Assembly (NCBI GenBank): GCA_013365365.1
Contig: JABVXU010000284.1
Location: 1-64,000, forward strand
Direction of reading: 5' to 3'
DNA from: Cruorifilaria tuberocauda
Lineage: Eukaryota > Nematoda > Chromadorea > Rhabditida > Onchocercidae
Length of the DNA: 64,000 nucleotides
Below are positions 24,101 through 37,900 of this stretch, piece after piece. The position numbers were made by a program, and so were the translations under genes. The notes beneath the pieces are model-generated. The model was given only the letters and a program-made list of their open reading frames with translations. It was not told where the DNA came from and made no database searches. Each line of letters begins with the position of its first letter. Position 1 is the stretch's first letter.

Positions 24101-27100
24101 TTCTCGAGACGAAGCAGATACACAAAATTTTTTCTAGCAGACAGAGGAAGAAATAGTACAAAAGATTTAAAAAGGAATTAACCAGTCATATTTTGAATCT
24201 AATTATTCTATTTTTAATTTAAAGTTATTAATGAAACAATATTTCTCGCATTCTTCAAAGTTGTCTAATCACAATTTAGTTCCTTTGATTAAAATAACTT
24301 TTGAGATTCAAAATACTGCATGAAAAAAATGCTTTATCACTTAGGCTGAACTGCAAATAAAATAAAAAGCCGATCATTCTTGTTATTATTTAACTGCTTA
24401 ACATCTCCGATGTCTATTATTAATTTGCATTCATAGTTTCTTTTATTTCATCAGTCGAGCTCCAGTCCATTCTTGCAATAAGACAGTATTAGTTTAAATT
24501 TACTCCTTACTTCGGAAAATGGGCATTGTTGGAAGCACATATTTTCTTTAAAATATAAAAGAACAAAAAGATAAATTTTAATTAACTATTTTGCAAAGAA
24601 ATAATTTCTTTTCCAGATTACCACAAATAAACTTACCGAAGTATCTATTCATAATGTTTCTGAGGATGATGTCCAAATTGTTGCTCCCTTTACTCCGTCG
24701 CATCCTGCTTCCACATCAGAGCCTGTGGGAAAAGTTAGTTTATATTAATATTTCAGCGTTTGCTTTGCCACATTACAGAAAATTTTTGAGTTTTTTTTCT
24801 TGAATTCATGGAATTTAGTTCCTAAGGTCAAGACATGTATGGTGAGTTTTAAAGAAATTTAAGAAGAAGTCATCGAAAAGTTGCCTGCTTTCAATGATGA
24901 CATTAACTGAAGCGTAACGGTGAGGTGAATCGGATGACAAGTTGTTTTGCTTGATTATAAAGGAGCATTGCTTTTCATTTTCAGGTACCATTGACTTTGT
25001 CGAGAATAGAAATAGAGGAGCAGTTGAGAACTCTAAAGGTAATTCAAGAAATTTATTTCCAATTTATATTCATATACGGATTTTGGTAAATGATTGGTTT
25101 TAGAGTCTCAAGCAAAGCGCGGATCTATCGAAACTGCCGGACTGTGGGCGGCGATTAATAGAAAAAATTAAAGTATTGCAAGACAAATTAAATAATTTGG
25201 ATGCATCTGAAAAGAAGGAAAATGTCGCTCCAAATAGTTAAAATTTTTGTTATTCTTACAATAGAAAATGAAATATAAAATAAAGAAAAAAATGATGGAC
25301 TGGAAATCCATTGTAAATTGACTTTTAAGTAAGGGAATACCGAAAATCTTGCTCTACATGGGTTGATTTCAATAATTTTGGGTGACAATATGAATATCTA
25401 GACAGTTATTGCCAAAGAAAATGAAAATATTGTTAAAAAATTTGATAATCTAATTAATTTTCAATCTGTGACATTCAGTTAATTTATTTTCCGGCAAAAA
25501 CGGATGACTTTACAGAAATGATTGGAAAGGGAGAAACTGGCATTGTGCAAGAAATGAAACCCCCACCAACTATTTCTCATCAGATTATGGCCGAAGGTAA
25601 GTTAAAGAAGATATCAATTAATAGGAATTTTTTTAAAACCTAGATGTCTGAGCCTAACGAAAAAATTGCATTAGTTTTTCATCTTTGATTCCCCATTCAT
25701 AGGACATCGGCTTTTTGGTGGAAAAATGACAGATAATCGAATTTGTTTGGCCAATGCAGTTACTGGACAAGTTATTGCTCAAATGCATAGGTAAGCTTAG
25801 AATTCCTAATGAAATTAATGCGTACTTTCTGTTAAATTTTCTAGTGCAAAGAATTTGGAATTCAAAAATTTGACTGAAATAATATTGTATATATATATAT
25901 ATATATAAATTTCACTTTCTAGGTATTATTTTTTAGTTCACTTGCAAATGCCCCAGAAAATGTGGGAACAAATACACCAGCGAGCTTGCTAACCGAATTA
26001 ATGCCGCATCAAAAAGAAGGGTTGACCTGGCTGCTGTGGCGCGAGAGACAATCGTTACCGTGTGGAATTCTTGGTATCTGTGAATTTCACGAATTGCAAT
26101 CCCAAATTTCTGTCGATTCCTTTTTAAGAAACAAATTCATTTTTGATTTAGATTTGCCATTTAAATATAACTTCATGTAAAAGGATATGTTTATGAAATT
26201 GTTTTCTGCATTACCTACCATTAATATGAAGAATTTCAAGTGGATCATTGTCGGATTTCAGCTGATGACATGGGTTTAGGCAAGACATTAAGTATGATTT
26301 CACTTATTGTATATAACAAGGAAAGACGGAAATATGAGGAAGTGACGGAAGGATTAAACAAACGAGTTACTAAAGGTTACTTCTATTTTATTGGCTGATT
26401 ATTTTTGGATTCTGGTTTTGAATATAAATTTTCCTTGAAATCAATGATCGAATATAAGTATCGATAGATTATTGCTTTCTGCAGATCATTAATTTTCCTT
26501 CAAAACAAAATGCTTTTTTTCTATGTTCACATTTTTGCAAAACTCCTTCTTTAGCCCAGGTATCGGTAATTCTGAAAAAAATACCTTCCTGTTGTTACGA
26601 ATTTTTTGTCTTCAGGCGGTTTAATTCCATCGAAAACTACTTTGATTGTCGCCCCAGCTTCGTTAATCTTCCAGTGGGAGGCAGAATTTCAAAAACATGT
26701 CAAAAATGACTTTCTTTCTCGATATGTTTTTCATGGACCAAAGCACAAGCGCGATATAAGTGCAAAATGGTAATTTTTCATATCGATATTTGAGATCTTA
26801 TTGATTTAATATGATCTTGAACTAAATTTCAAAATGTTCTTCAGCCTTGCAAGCTATGACGTCGTTATTACTACGTATGGAATTGTGAGTAATGAACTAA
26901 GCGAAAAATTCACTGCAGTCGGTGTTGATGATGAAAGGAGTTGTAGTGATACTAGTACTTCTCATGAAGAAAGGAATGAAAAAGTAAAACGAAAGGTTTG
27001 CCATCATTCCAGAGCTGTTTGACACTTATAGTTTTTGAGTTGTGAGATATTGAAATGAATGTGTTGAATTCGTAAATTAGTTTCAAAAAAGAATTTAAAT

Positions 27101-30100
27101 AAGAATAAAGCGTGTTCATTTCAGCTTTCAAAAAATTCGTCCTCAGTACTCGCAAAGGTAATGTGGGAGCGTGTCATTCTCGATGAGGCACATCAAATAA
27201 AAAATAGAGCATCATTGGTTTCTAAAGCATGTTGTAAAATTCCTGCTGTTGCGCGATGGTGTCTTACTGGTACACCGATACACAATAATTTATGGGATTT
27301 GTTTTCCTTGATCAGGTTTAAACATTTTTCAGACATTTATATTTGCTTTATTTCTGAATGAAATATCTTAGTGATGAACTTCTGTCTAATTAAAAATGAA
27401 TTTTTTTCTCCTTAACTGTGTTCTGGTCCAGCTCAAGATATTGTTTAATGTTAAAAATTACTTTAGATTTCTGCGTGTTGTGCCGTTCAATGAAGAAGCT
27501 GTTTGGAAAGAATATATTATGTCAACACGTATGTACTTTTATTTCTTGTTCTATGTATTTCCTCTTCTCATACTTTTCCAGTTTAAATTTCAGAAATTTT
27601 TTTCCAGATTCGTCATCACAAAGATTAAATACCTTGGTAAAAGGCTTCTTATTGCGACGAGAAAAGAATCAGTTATGCGCAGAAACAAAAAAACCAATTG
27701 TATTTCTTTTGATTTTTTTGCAAAGGGAATGGTTGACAATGGTAGTACATTGATTCTTATATCAGAGACTTTGAAAGCAAATATAATATTCGCAAAAAGT
27801 GTCCTCATCTATTAATATTTACATATACTTAAAAATCTCTATCATTGCTTTATGGGCTCAAAAAGATAAATTTTTACTGAAGCATTTGAAAATTCGAATT
27901 AGCTGAGATCCTAAGGCCTCATCACAAAGTTGTAAGCAAAAAATTTTTTTAATAGAGCATGATTAATATGTCTTTATATTACTTTTGCAGGTTGATCTAA
28001 AGCCAAAAATGTATGAAGAGCTTGTTATGAAACTTGAGGGCGTCGAGAAAAAAGTTTATGATTACATGTTTCAAGTTTCAAGGTTATTATTCATTTAAGG
28101 AAATTTTTTTGGTAACTATTGCTACTGAAAACAATTTCAGAAGTATTGTTTTAATGGTGTTGAAATCATTGTTATCACAATAAACTTTTTTCCAAATAAA
28201 TTGTGAATGTTATCGAACAGGTTTTTACTTAATAGTAATAGAAACACAAGTGATAAGTGGATTTCCTTTTTTTAATTTTTTAAAAATTTCAATAACTTGA
28301 AGGCAGCAAGTGAAAGAATTGATCAAAACACGAGAAGAAAAAGAAAGAGATCTTTATGGTATTGGAGGAACCAAATTTAATAGTATATCAGCTAAGAATC
28401 CGTTTTTAGGTTTGTGCTATGTATATATTAATGATCTTGATGAGGTTGTTAAAATTTTAATCATGAAATTTCATCTGCAGTATTTTAAATTGTACTTTTT
28501 GAATTTATATTTAAATTTAACTAACAAAAACATCCCGCATGCTTAGAAAGTCTGAAGATCAAACACAATCATAGATATGAGAGGGGCGAGATGAAAAAAC
28601 TTCAATATTTCTTTTAGACAAATTAAAATTGACATTCATCAGTTGTAATATGAGATCTCTATGCAAACGTTATTTTAACTTTACAAAATTTGTTATAGGT
28701 AGTCGGCGAATGATTCGAAACAACGATAATTTTCAAGCAATAACTTGTGTACTAACATTATTAATGCGTTTACGACAAGCTTGTGTACATCTGTCATTAA
28801 TAAATCAAGTATGGCTAGTCATTTAGAATCTCTTAAAAATACTAATCCTGAAGTAGCGAATATTGTATCTTTCGTTGATTAACGAAATATTTGATTTTTA
28901 GGCGGTTGATATGGAAGCCTTACAAACACTGGGCATTGAAGAGGACGAAGACGCCAAAATATTGTCGCAGTGTTTTTCAAATATGTCGCTTTTAGACGAA
29001 CAAGCCCTCACTGCAAAGTTAATGAGCGATAATGAGAATAAAGAAATAGATCGGCTCTTTCAGAAAACTTTTGTTTCAACAAAGGTGATTGATTTTTCAG
29101 ATATTGCACAAAACTTGGTCAAGTTTCAAATTACATCAAAGCTCCGGTTTGTATCTTACAGTGTTTCAATCCTTAAATCATAAATTAAATCAATCAATTT
29201 TTCAAGTTAAGGCTTTCCTGTCTCTACATTAAATTTAATTCCATAGTTTCTTAATTTCTAAATGATCGATAATTTAATTCTTTAACTTTCAGATCAAGAA
29301 ATTATTTGAACACTTGGAGTATGCTCTTTCTTGTGGCGATAAGTGGTAAAATTTTTATGAATTTTAGTAATTTTTTTACCACGCTAAAATTTTCATCATC
29401 AAAGGAGCTTATACGTATGTGCTCACTTTGATATCTCATATCTTTCAGTGTTATTGTGAGCCAATGGACCAGTCTTTTGAATATTTTGGAGCATCATTTG
29501 AAACAGAAGAAAATCTTGTATACATCAATCAATGGAAAAGTTTCAAGCAAGGACCGGTAGTTCTTCTTGTTGTTTTTGATAAAAAATGGGAAATTTGTTT
29601 ATATTTTAATATTAAAAATGTATAAATCGCAGAATTCCAAGAGGTCGTGTGTTTGCAGCGTTTCTTAATCAGCTTTGAAATTTTGCAAAGTTACTACTAA
29701 GATTTTTATTTTTTTATTTTCTCATCTATCTTACTTGATACTTTTTGCTTTTGACATTCTCTAATTCTTGTTTAGAAAATAATCAAAAATATTTCAGACA
29801 AAGTAGAGCTGAGAGTTTTAATGAGGTTGGCAGTGGACCTCGTATCATGTTGTTGTCATTGACAGCCGGCGGAGTGGGATTGAACTTAGTTGGAGGTAAT
29901 CATCTATTTCTTGTTGATTTGCACTGGAATCCTGCGCTCGAACAGCAAGCTTCTGATCGCATTTATAGAATTGGACAAATGAAGAATGTTTTTATACACA
30001 AGTCTGTATTTTTCAGGATTTGTTATTAAAACATAATAAAATTTATTTATTTTAATAGTATTTTAATAAGTTACATGCAGAATAAGATTATCAATACAAA

Positions 30101-30932
30101 CAACCATGGTGTATTAATTTTTAGGAATTGCTATGTCATGTTTTTTGAAACTGGGTGGAATTTTCATAATTCGTCATGTGTAATTATGACGACAAACTTT
30201 CTATGATGTATTATATGAATATATCAAATTAAAGGAACCTTTTATAGGTTGATATGCCTTGGAACGATTGAAGAACGTGTTTTGGCATTACAGCGAGTAA
30301 AGCAAGCTTTAGCAAAAGGTGTTTTAGAAGGGTAAATTTTATATTGAGATTCGTTGCATTAGAGCTACTAGAAAATCCAGTTGTTCCTATGATAAGTCAC
30401 TTTTTGCTACTTTTTTAGTTGGATATTTTGTTGGGGAAATGTGCTATCGAATCATATACTCTAAAAGTTTTGATGCATCGTATCTTTCTAAAATTATCTT
30501 GCCTCCAATAAAAAATCTAACTAAATAAGTCATATCAGAGAGTTTTATTCTTTCAAAAACTTTCCACTTTTGAAAGGATTAAGAAATGTTCTCATATTTT
30601 GGTCTGGCAGATTGTAGGTGAGTTTATTAGAATTTAATTTGAATTTAAACTGCCTTTAACAAAAATCATAATATATACAGATGTTTGTTGTGATGTTAAA
30701 TTCTTTGATTTCATTTTTGAGGAACATCTAAATTCTCGATTTCAGAATTGCGTCAAAAAAGCTCAATAAGTTAACGATTGCTGATCTAAAATATTTATTC
30801 GATTTGGGTCGTCCACATAAGGATTTGACTAATTTTGCTGCCACTGTATATCCACCGCAATTCATCTCAGCCTCAACTATTTCAAGTACTAATACGGAAT
30901 CGATTGATGTTTATTCAACAGCAAAGAAATAA
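21189..30932 (+). CDS. TTF2: TTF2/Lodestar-type SNF2 ATPase, transcription termination factor 2
   Basis: Exons: 21189-about 21422, 21931-22012, 22142-22198, 22477-22550, 22800-22997, 23463-23557, 23761-23968, 24617-24733, 24985-25038, 25104-25236, 25516-25596, 25703-25790, 25937-26073, 26262-26375, 26616-26769, 26845-26995, 27125-27315, 27467-27528, 27608-27699, 27991-28082, 28303-28409, 28699-28808, 28902-29084, 29293-29345, 29449-29556, 29798-30001, 30248-30331 and 30746-30932; about 1150 residues (human 1162). The N-terminal 370 residues are Ser-rich and poorly conserved. The ATPase starts with [16 protein letters not shown]; motif I is [12 protein letters not shown] (about 517-528), motif II is DEAH (about 679), and the C-terminal lobe has [20 protein letters not shown] and [11 protein letters not shown]2 releases Pol I/II transcripts, notably at mitosis, using ATP. 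The first donor and the 25236/25516 junction are uncertain. Confidence 0.92.
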
Positions 30933-31970
30933 GACGAATAACTGGATTTGTCTTGAACTGTATTTGCTCATTCTATTATTATTTATTCGTACTTTTCATC
31001 TTTTCCCAGCATTCCAGTTGAAATTTTAAGCTCGTAAATTAGTTTCAGAACTACCTGAAGGTGCTATACGTAAAAAATATTCAGTAATATGCTTCATATA
31101 TCTGTGAATCTCATTATAATAGTTCACAATTTCGCAATTTAAATTTCATGCATTTATGCCTGTTTTGGTTTAGTGTAATGAATTTGAACTTACATATTTG
31201 TATACCATGAAAATTGATATAATTAAAAAATATCATGTGTGATAATGTGAAAAGGTGCTGAACCTAATATTTAAATCTTAAACAGGAAGTAGCTGAAGAA
31301 GCGATACCAAAAATTTCCATAATTCTTTCAGCAGGAGTTAAAAGCTGTCCAATTATTTCTGATGATTTTGATGATATAGTTGTAAGCTATCCACGGTTAT
31401 TAAGCATTCAACAATTCTAACTCTTAAAGTATTTCCATTTCTGGTTGAGATGTTGTCTAAGCATGACTCTTTTGTTGGATCTTTCATAACTTCAAGAATA
31501 CGACTCATAAAATTTCTCTTACATTTAAAAGGTACCTGAATAATGGAGAGTCATTGTGACAGAATGTTTTTTCACGTAAATGAATAAAAAAAAAATTTCT
31601 CAAATTAGTCAGTTTGTTGTGGAGGAGTAGTACGAATGTTCACATCTAAGAGTAATAAATAATGCGGATGAATTACTACGATCGATTACTGCATCATATC
31701 TCAGCAACAGTTAAATTTTGTGAAAGTTTAGGATACAGCGTGAGATCTTTTTATTTTTGGGAGATGACGCTGAAGTTTAAATTAAAAAATCGAAATTACT
31801 GCAGTTGATAAAAATGTATCTACATTCTGCTGATAACGATAATGGAGTTGGTTTTTTATAATTTTAGCGAAAATTTTTAGGCAGACCATCTAGTCGTGGC
31901 ATTACTTGGGTGGCCAATGCCTTCTTCAGGAAATGATAAATTAATAGACCTATAAGGACGCTAATATGCA
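30933..31970. other. Intergenic TTF2 to TSC1, with one unassigned exon-like segment
   Basis: The two genes lie in tandem with about 1 kb between stop and start, wider than the usual 100-bp spacing of nematode operons. The only coding-like stretch is 31286-31381, described separately. Confidence 0.5.
31286..31381 (+). other. Unassigned exon-like segment, 32 open codons
   Basis: The segment is bounded by an acceptor (CTTAAACAG) and a good donor (GTAAGC) and is open in phase 0: it reads EVAEEAIPKISIILSAGVKS and then a short acidic stretch. It might be a 5' exon of TSC1, an alternative 3' exon of TTF2, or chance. I cannot place it in either family. Confidence 0.3.
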
Positions 31971-34900
31971 ATGAAGAGTGTGAAACAAAGGGAACACAAT
32001 ATAACGCAACTAATCCGCTATGCAGAATCATTGGACACAAAGGTATCCGAGGATTCTTTGGAAGCACTACAGGGACTAATCAGTCAAGGTATTACTTCAT
32101 TTTGGCTGTAATTCAATCAAATTAATAGCATAGCAATAAGTGCAAAGTATTTGCTGCAAAAATACTTTTAAATTAGTTCTGTTCTTACGTAGATAATGAT
32201 AGTGCTACAGGATGAAAGATTTTAAAATTGTAAAATTATGTGCCTGGCTTATGAATAAAGTAAATGATTTTATTGCTTTGATAGATTTCTATTTCTCTTG
32301 CTGTTTATTTTGTTTTTTAAGAAATTCTCTATAAAATTATTTTGAGCAGGAGAATAGAGCCCGTAAATAGAAGCTGTAAATCAGACTCAATTGTGATTGT
32401 CGGTAAAGAGTGATTCAATTTCGTTACTGTTTTAGGAGAAGGTATTAGTCAGCTGGTAACTTGTTATATACAGAATCGATCACCAATAGCAATGGAATTA
32501 CTTTGCAACATTAAAGAGCCATATGACACCGCAAGTTTCATTTTTCCAATGGAACTGAATTAAAAGAAATTGAGAGTATGCGTTTCTATATGCGTGTGAA
32601 TTAAAATATTAATGGTATTAAAATTATTTTAGGAATTGTGCAACAGAATTCAGGATTTTTTGGCCAAAAATACGTTGCCTGTTCTTACACTTCTCGGACA
32701 ATTAATACAAAAGACCCCAAGTTGGTTACCGAAGCTTGCTGAGCATTCACTTTTTGACCATATCTTGAAGTTTATTCGGGTTAGTTTCTTTTCAGTAAAT
32801 TGCAAAGAGCTGTTCTAAAAATAAAAAAGAGATTTTTTTGAATTTTTCTGAATAAAAAAAGAAAAAAAAGAGTGTAATTGCAATTGTGTTTCGATATGTT
32901 AAGATTCGAAGAGGGCTTTCAACTCTGAATTATTTATAAGCTTTTGTTCAAAAATAATTTTAGTAGGAATAGTAAAAGGTAACTGGAGATTTCGAATCTT
33001 ATTGTTACAGAATTTGATAAATAAAGTAATGACAACTTTAAGTTAGGATCTGAAAGACTAAAATCAATTGAATTCCTTTTACAGCCATCCGAGAACATTG
33101 TTGTGGTCGTATCCGCAATCCTTCTTGTATCTTCTTTGCTTCCACATTTTGCTGCTCCGAAAAAATCAATACTGCTGAATTTATTTCGTTTACTAATTGT
33201 GGCCTGTAATATGCTTTATAATTTCAAGAAATTATTTGACCAGCAGAAAGCAGATATCATTGAAGGAATATACGTGTCACATATGTATAGTGCAGTGATC
33301 CAGTATTTTATCGTTTTATATGGGATTTATCCTGCAACTTTGGTAGAGTATCTAAGGTAGACATTATCTGAATTAATTTCCTCATAAATATTTTTTCTCC
33401 ATTTCTTCCGAAGCTTTATTCCAGTAGTCCTTTTTCGAAATCTTTTGTTGAGAACTGTGCGCTTTTTCACGGTAGGCGATTGAAAATTAAAATGATAAAA
33501 TGAAGATTAAGTTTATATGTAGATTTCATTTCTACTGTAAAGCTTAAAATACTTTTCAACTAAAAATTTTCCGGAATTTCTTTCAGAAATCATATAAATG
33601 TTGTGGATGGTCGAGCAATACATGTGCTCAAAGCATTATTCTCTGCTGTGAAATTCCATCCGAATATATTAAGTGCTACTGTTGAACAGGTAGATATTTT
33701 TAGCTAGAGATCAAGTTCAGTTTGTAATAGCTGCAGTGAAAACCTGAAATTAAATTTTTACTCAAAAAAAAATATTTTAATATTTTTCATAGTTTTTTTC
33801 TCCAATCAGCAATTTTTATAATTTTAACTTTCAAAATGGGTTTTCTTTTTGTCAAGTTTTCTTTTTGTCAGTTTAATGTGAAGTATCTTTATTTTTGCTG
33901 TTATTTTTAAGCTTATTTCCAAATTAGATTTCTTACCAACATCACCTGTCTTTTCTATCGTTTCTTACTTTCGAGTTGCATCAATGTTGTTATTAACGTT
34001 AATTATTGGTTAATTATCACTAGCCATAAAAGCAATTCCAAACATATTTAAATTTATAGGAATTAGACCGAAATCGCTGGAATCAGCGTGAAGCTCACGA
34101 TTTTGTAGCTGACTGTCGACGTGTGCTTGTACGGCCAGTCTTACCAGCATTTGTTAAAGGTTCTGTATTTCTCGCTCAAATGATCTTTATTTTGTCAGGA
34201 GAGAGGGAGAGAGAGAGAGAGAGAGAAAGGAAGAATATGAGAGAGAGAGGGAGGGAGAGAGAGAAAGAGAAAGGTTCTCTCTCTCTCTCTTCCCTTCTCT
34301 CTCCCTCCACTTTTCTGCCTAATATTTCGCAGCCTTTAACATTATAAAATTTCTTATTCTTTATTTCACTTTTTTTTCAAACTTTAGTTATATATTTCGA
34401 AATCATGATAAACTTAATTTTATCCATGAAGCATTATCATTGAAGTATTATAATCTTCCAGTTGGTAAATTAATCTCGTCGAATCACACATTAGAGACAT
34501 CAAGTTCAACGATGTCCTACGTGTCACAGCTGCCAGATCTGAATGATTTGTTCCCAACACAAACAGATTCATCATCATCCAGTTTGTTTATTAAATTGAA
34601 ATTTAGTTGTTTTTTCGTTTTTGTGACATCGTATTGTTATAAATGTCAAATGTGTTCCTCTTAGATTCTTTGGGTACGTCCTTGGATCATTGGAATGATG
34701 ATGATGTTTGGCTAGAATGCGGAAAAAGTGATTCGGATATTTTTCCAGAATCCAGATCTGGTTCACTAGATAATCGTGTCTCAGATGTAATCATAAGTTT
34801 TTCCACAGGTCAGCACTTATTTTGGAAAATTTTCAATTTTTATTATTATGAGAAAAGCATGCAATAGGGAGTTTTCTAGTAAAAGATTATCGCCATTATT

Positions 34901-37900
34901 TTTTTGGAGTATTTTACTTTTCATATAAAGAATCAAGTACAAGACGAGCAACAGCTGGTACAGCAGATTCGAAGCACCTGAGACGATCCTCCTTAACACA
35001 GAAGTTTAATGATTTTATTCGAAGACGTGTAAATTTTTTCATTTATTTTACGTTGTAATTCACCACGATTTCTTTTTTTGAAATAATCAAATGAATGACA
35101 AGTCTCTGCAGACGCAGAGATTCGAAGCATATAAAACAAATTTTGCTTTGAGATGCCGAACATATGGACAAAGCTCGAATTTTTAACAAATAATAGCATA
35201 TGATTTTAATAATGAATACTCACGAATAGTATTGTAGTAATATACATATTACTAATTCCAGAAATCACGAACTTTATCGGATGAATCGTTGCTTCATAGT
35301 TTACCTTTACCCAAACCACTTCTGGTTACAACAAGAGATGGAGCAATAAACAGTGAACCAATTGAAGAGGTTTTTGTACGCGAAGATATCCGAAAATGCA
35401 GTGATGAGGTTTCTATAGTTTTTGTTAATTACGATTCTTTCCCTTCAAGTTTCCTTTTTTTGAAGCTGATTTGGAAATTCACATAGAACACTTCAGAAAT
35501 TTCGAAAGCGCTGATCGTAATAGCCAGTAAGATTTGATTTTTTTCTTTAATATCTAATTTAATTATAGACTGTACATATCGAAGAGGGTGTAGATGCTCG
35601 AGAAATTTGTTCATCCTCCATCCCGTTTTCAACGATACAGCCTTCAGAAGATTCATTTGCAAATACTCCTGCAACAATTGTACCACTGGAAAGCATGCAT
35701 CAGCTTCAATCGAGAGCATACGCTCCTTCAGATGCTTCTGGGAATAATGAAGTCGAAATATTCTCATCAACGAACAGTAGAACAAGTGGTGGTGTTATCA
35801 AAACTTTTCAGCAGGATATCGATATCGATGATTACCCAGAAGCGATTCGTTATCGAAAAGTTTTTATTACTTTATTTTCTTCACATTGGTAAAAATTGAA
35901 GATTAGTATAAGTTTCTAAATTAAATTGAATTGCTCTGCACACTTAATTTCAATGCTAAGTGAGATAGATAAAAACAAGGATTTCAGGTGCTTTACGCAA
36001 TATGCTTGATAAGAGTTAAGAATTCAAGAAAATTATTTAGCATTTGTCGTCTTGTGTAATAAGAGCACTTTTTTTAGATCAAAGAATTTAAAGTGAATGA
36101 ATCCGAAGAACCGAGTAGAAGTATTTCGAATGAAAGCGCAAATCGTTTTTCGGTGACATCATTTTTTCGAAAAGTGAATCGCCAGCGATTCATAAATGGG
36201 TGCTCTAATAAAAAAAATGAAGTGATTCGTTTCCTTGGTCATCTGAAGAGCTTCTCGCACGCACAGATGTTAGTTTTAATTTGTTTATTGAGCAGGTCTA
36301 ACAAATATTTATACCGAATTGTAGCCATGAATTTCAAGCAGTCTATTTAGATCCTATCTTCAGGCTTCGTGGTTTTTCCTGCCCCGATTTGTTGCATATT
36401 TCGGAATTGACTGATAAAGAAAAAATATGCAGTTTGAATGATTTGAAGCAAAGAGAGTTTATGACCACAAGAAATGCGGAGCTTTCTGTTGAAGACATTG
36501 AAGAGTTAATTGCTCAAAAATGTCCATATCTTCCGTTTCTGCAAGCTCTTCCTTTTTCCCTAATTGGTTAGTTCGTTCTCGTTTCGTTTATTTTGTTATA
36601 TGTGTGCTCTAACTTTGTGTAAAGCAAGTTTTTTTTGATAATATTTTACTGCTAATATCATATATCACCATTGCAAATCAGATTCGTGTAATAAAATGAT
36701 GACAAATTATAATTAAAGCTTTTGCTGTCACTGTTTGTTCAATTTTTAATTTTATCTAGTTAATTTAATTCTTATAAAATATGTAGCAGTATCAATTTTG
36801 TGGTTATTTTATAAGGAATAAAATGCTCAAATTAATAACAATCATAGTTTATCATAATAGATAAGAATTTTTCGCATTTGAGTTGGATTTGAGACTTTAA
36901 AATTTTTGACCAATTTGAAAATCTAGAAAAATAAATAAGGTTGCTTTTCATGCCAATCTTTTTGATAAGAGCTTGCTAAATTCTTTCGGATTAATTTGAT
37001 GGTTTAAATCATGATGATGCATAAAAATTTTTAAGATGAGGAAAATCTGAATGAAGAATTGAAGTGTGAGCATGAACGTACACGTCAAAATTACATGGAA
37101 GCAAGTGCTGATTATCATACATGCTTAAAACAGGTTGGGCTAGCCGATCGTCTGCCAGCAACGATTTATGATGATATGTCCCAACAGCTTAAGGGTCTTT
37201 CGGCTGAAATTCAAGTTTGTTTTTGACTTTCAATTCATGATTTTACGAAAATATGAAATGCGAATGATAATTTGTTTCATTTATTATCGTCATAATTTGA
37301 TGTTGATTGTGCGTAAGTGTGTCTTTAGAGGTTTTTTTTTCAAATGCTCTGATGTATAATCGTTTGTTTAAAATTAAGGACGATATTTAATTTCAAATTT
37401 CTCTTACATTTATTACCTGAATGAGTTTTCTTATCTGAATGAGAATTCTCTTGTTTTCAGATAAAAGTTCTCAACTCCCGTCTGGCACTTGTTAATCAGC
37501 ATTTATTGTACGAGCGTTGTGGACGATTGCTTCATGCCGAACGAAATCGTCGACTTTTCGGTAGAAAAAAAATGAAGTTTTGAAACCAAATTTTCATCGA
37601 TAATAAAATTCGAAAGTTATATAATTCTGGCATGTAAATGAAGACAGAGCAGTAAAATATATAATTTTTAGAGACGAATTTTTTAGAGTTATGAAACATT
37701 AAAATTTCGAAAAGAATATAATTTCTAATTAAGACACAACTGTTAAAATTTTAGCATAAAAATGAAAGTTTCTTTGATGATTTCATAGCGCTAACGATGA
37801 CAAATTATTACTCTAAATCTTTTCAGGTCGTTTGAAACAGCAAAAATCATTGGAATCGGAAAAAATATCGCTCAGCATGGCTCTTCATAATGCACAAGTT

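Noticed and set aside
29085..29146. Read-through of the TTF2 exon ending at 29084 (continuing [10 protein letters not shown]...)
   Set aside because: Splicing at STK/GTGATT to IKKLFEHL matches the SSKI... order of the family and keeps phase 0; the extension does not align.
30933..31970. TTF2-TSC1 operon
   Set aside because: The genes are in tandem, but the spacing of about 1 kb is much larger than typical nematode operon spacing and no SL2-type element is recognised.
33421..33475. Possible extra TSC1 exon after VEYLR
   Set aside because: It has an acceptor and a donor, but including it breaks the phase; joining 33356 directly to 33587 gives the correct hamartin sequence.
34123..34347. ORF with an Arg-Glu repeat tail
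   Set aside because: It is TSC1 exon 6 reading through its donor into the intronic GA/CT microsatellite.
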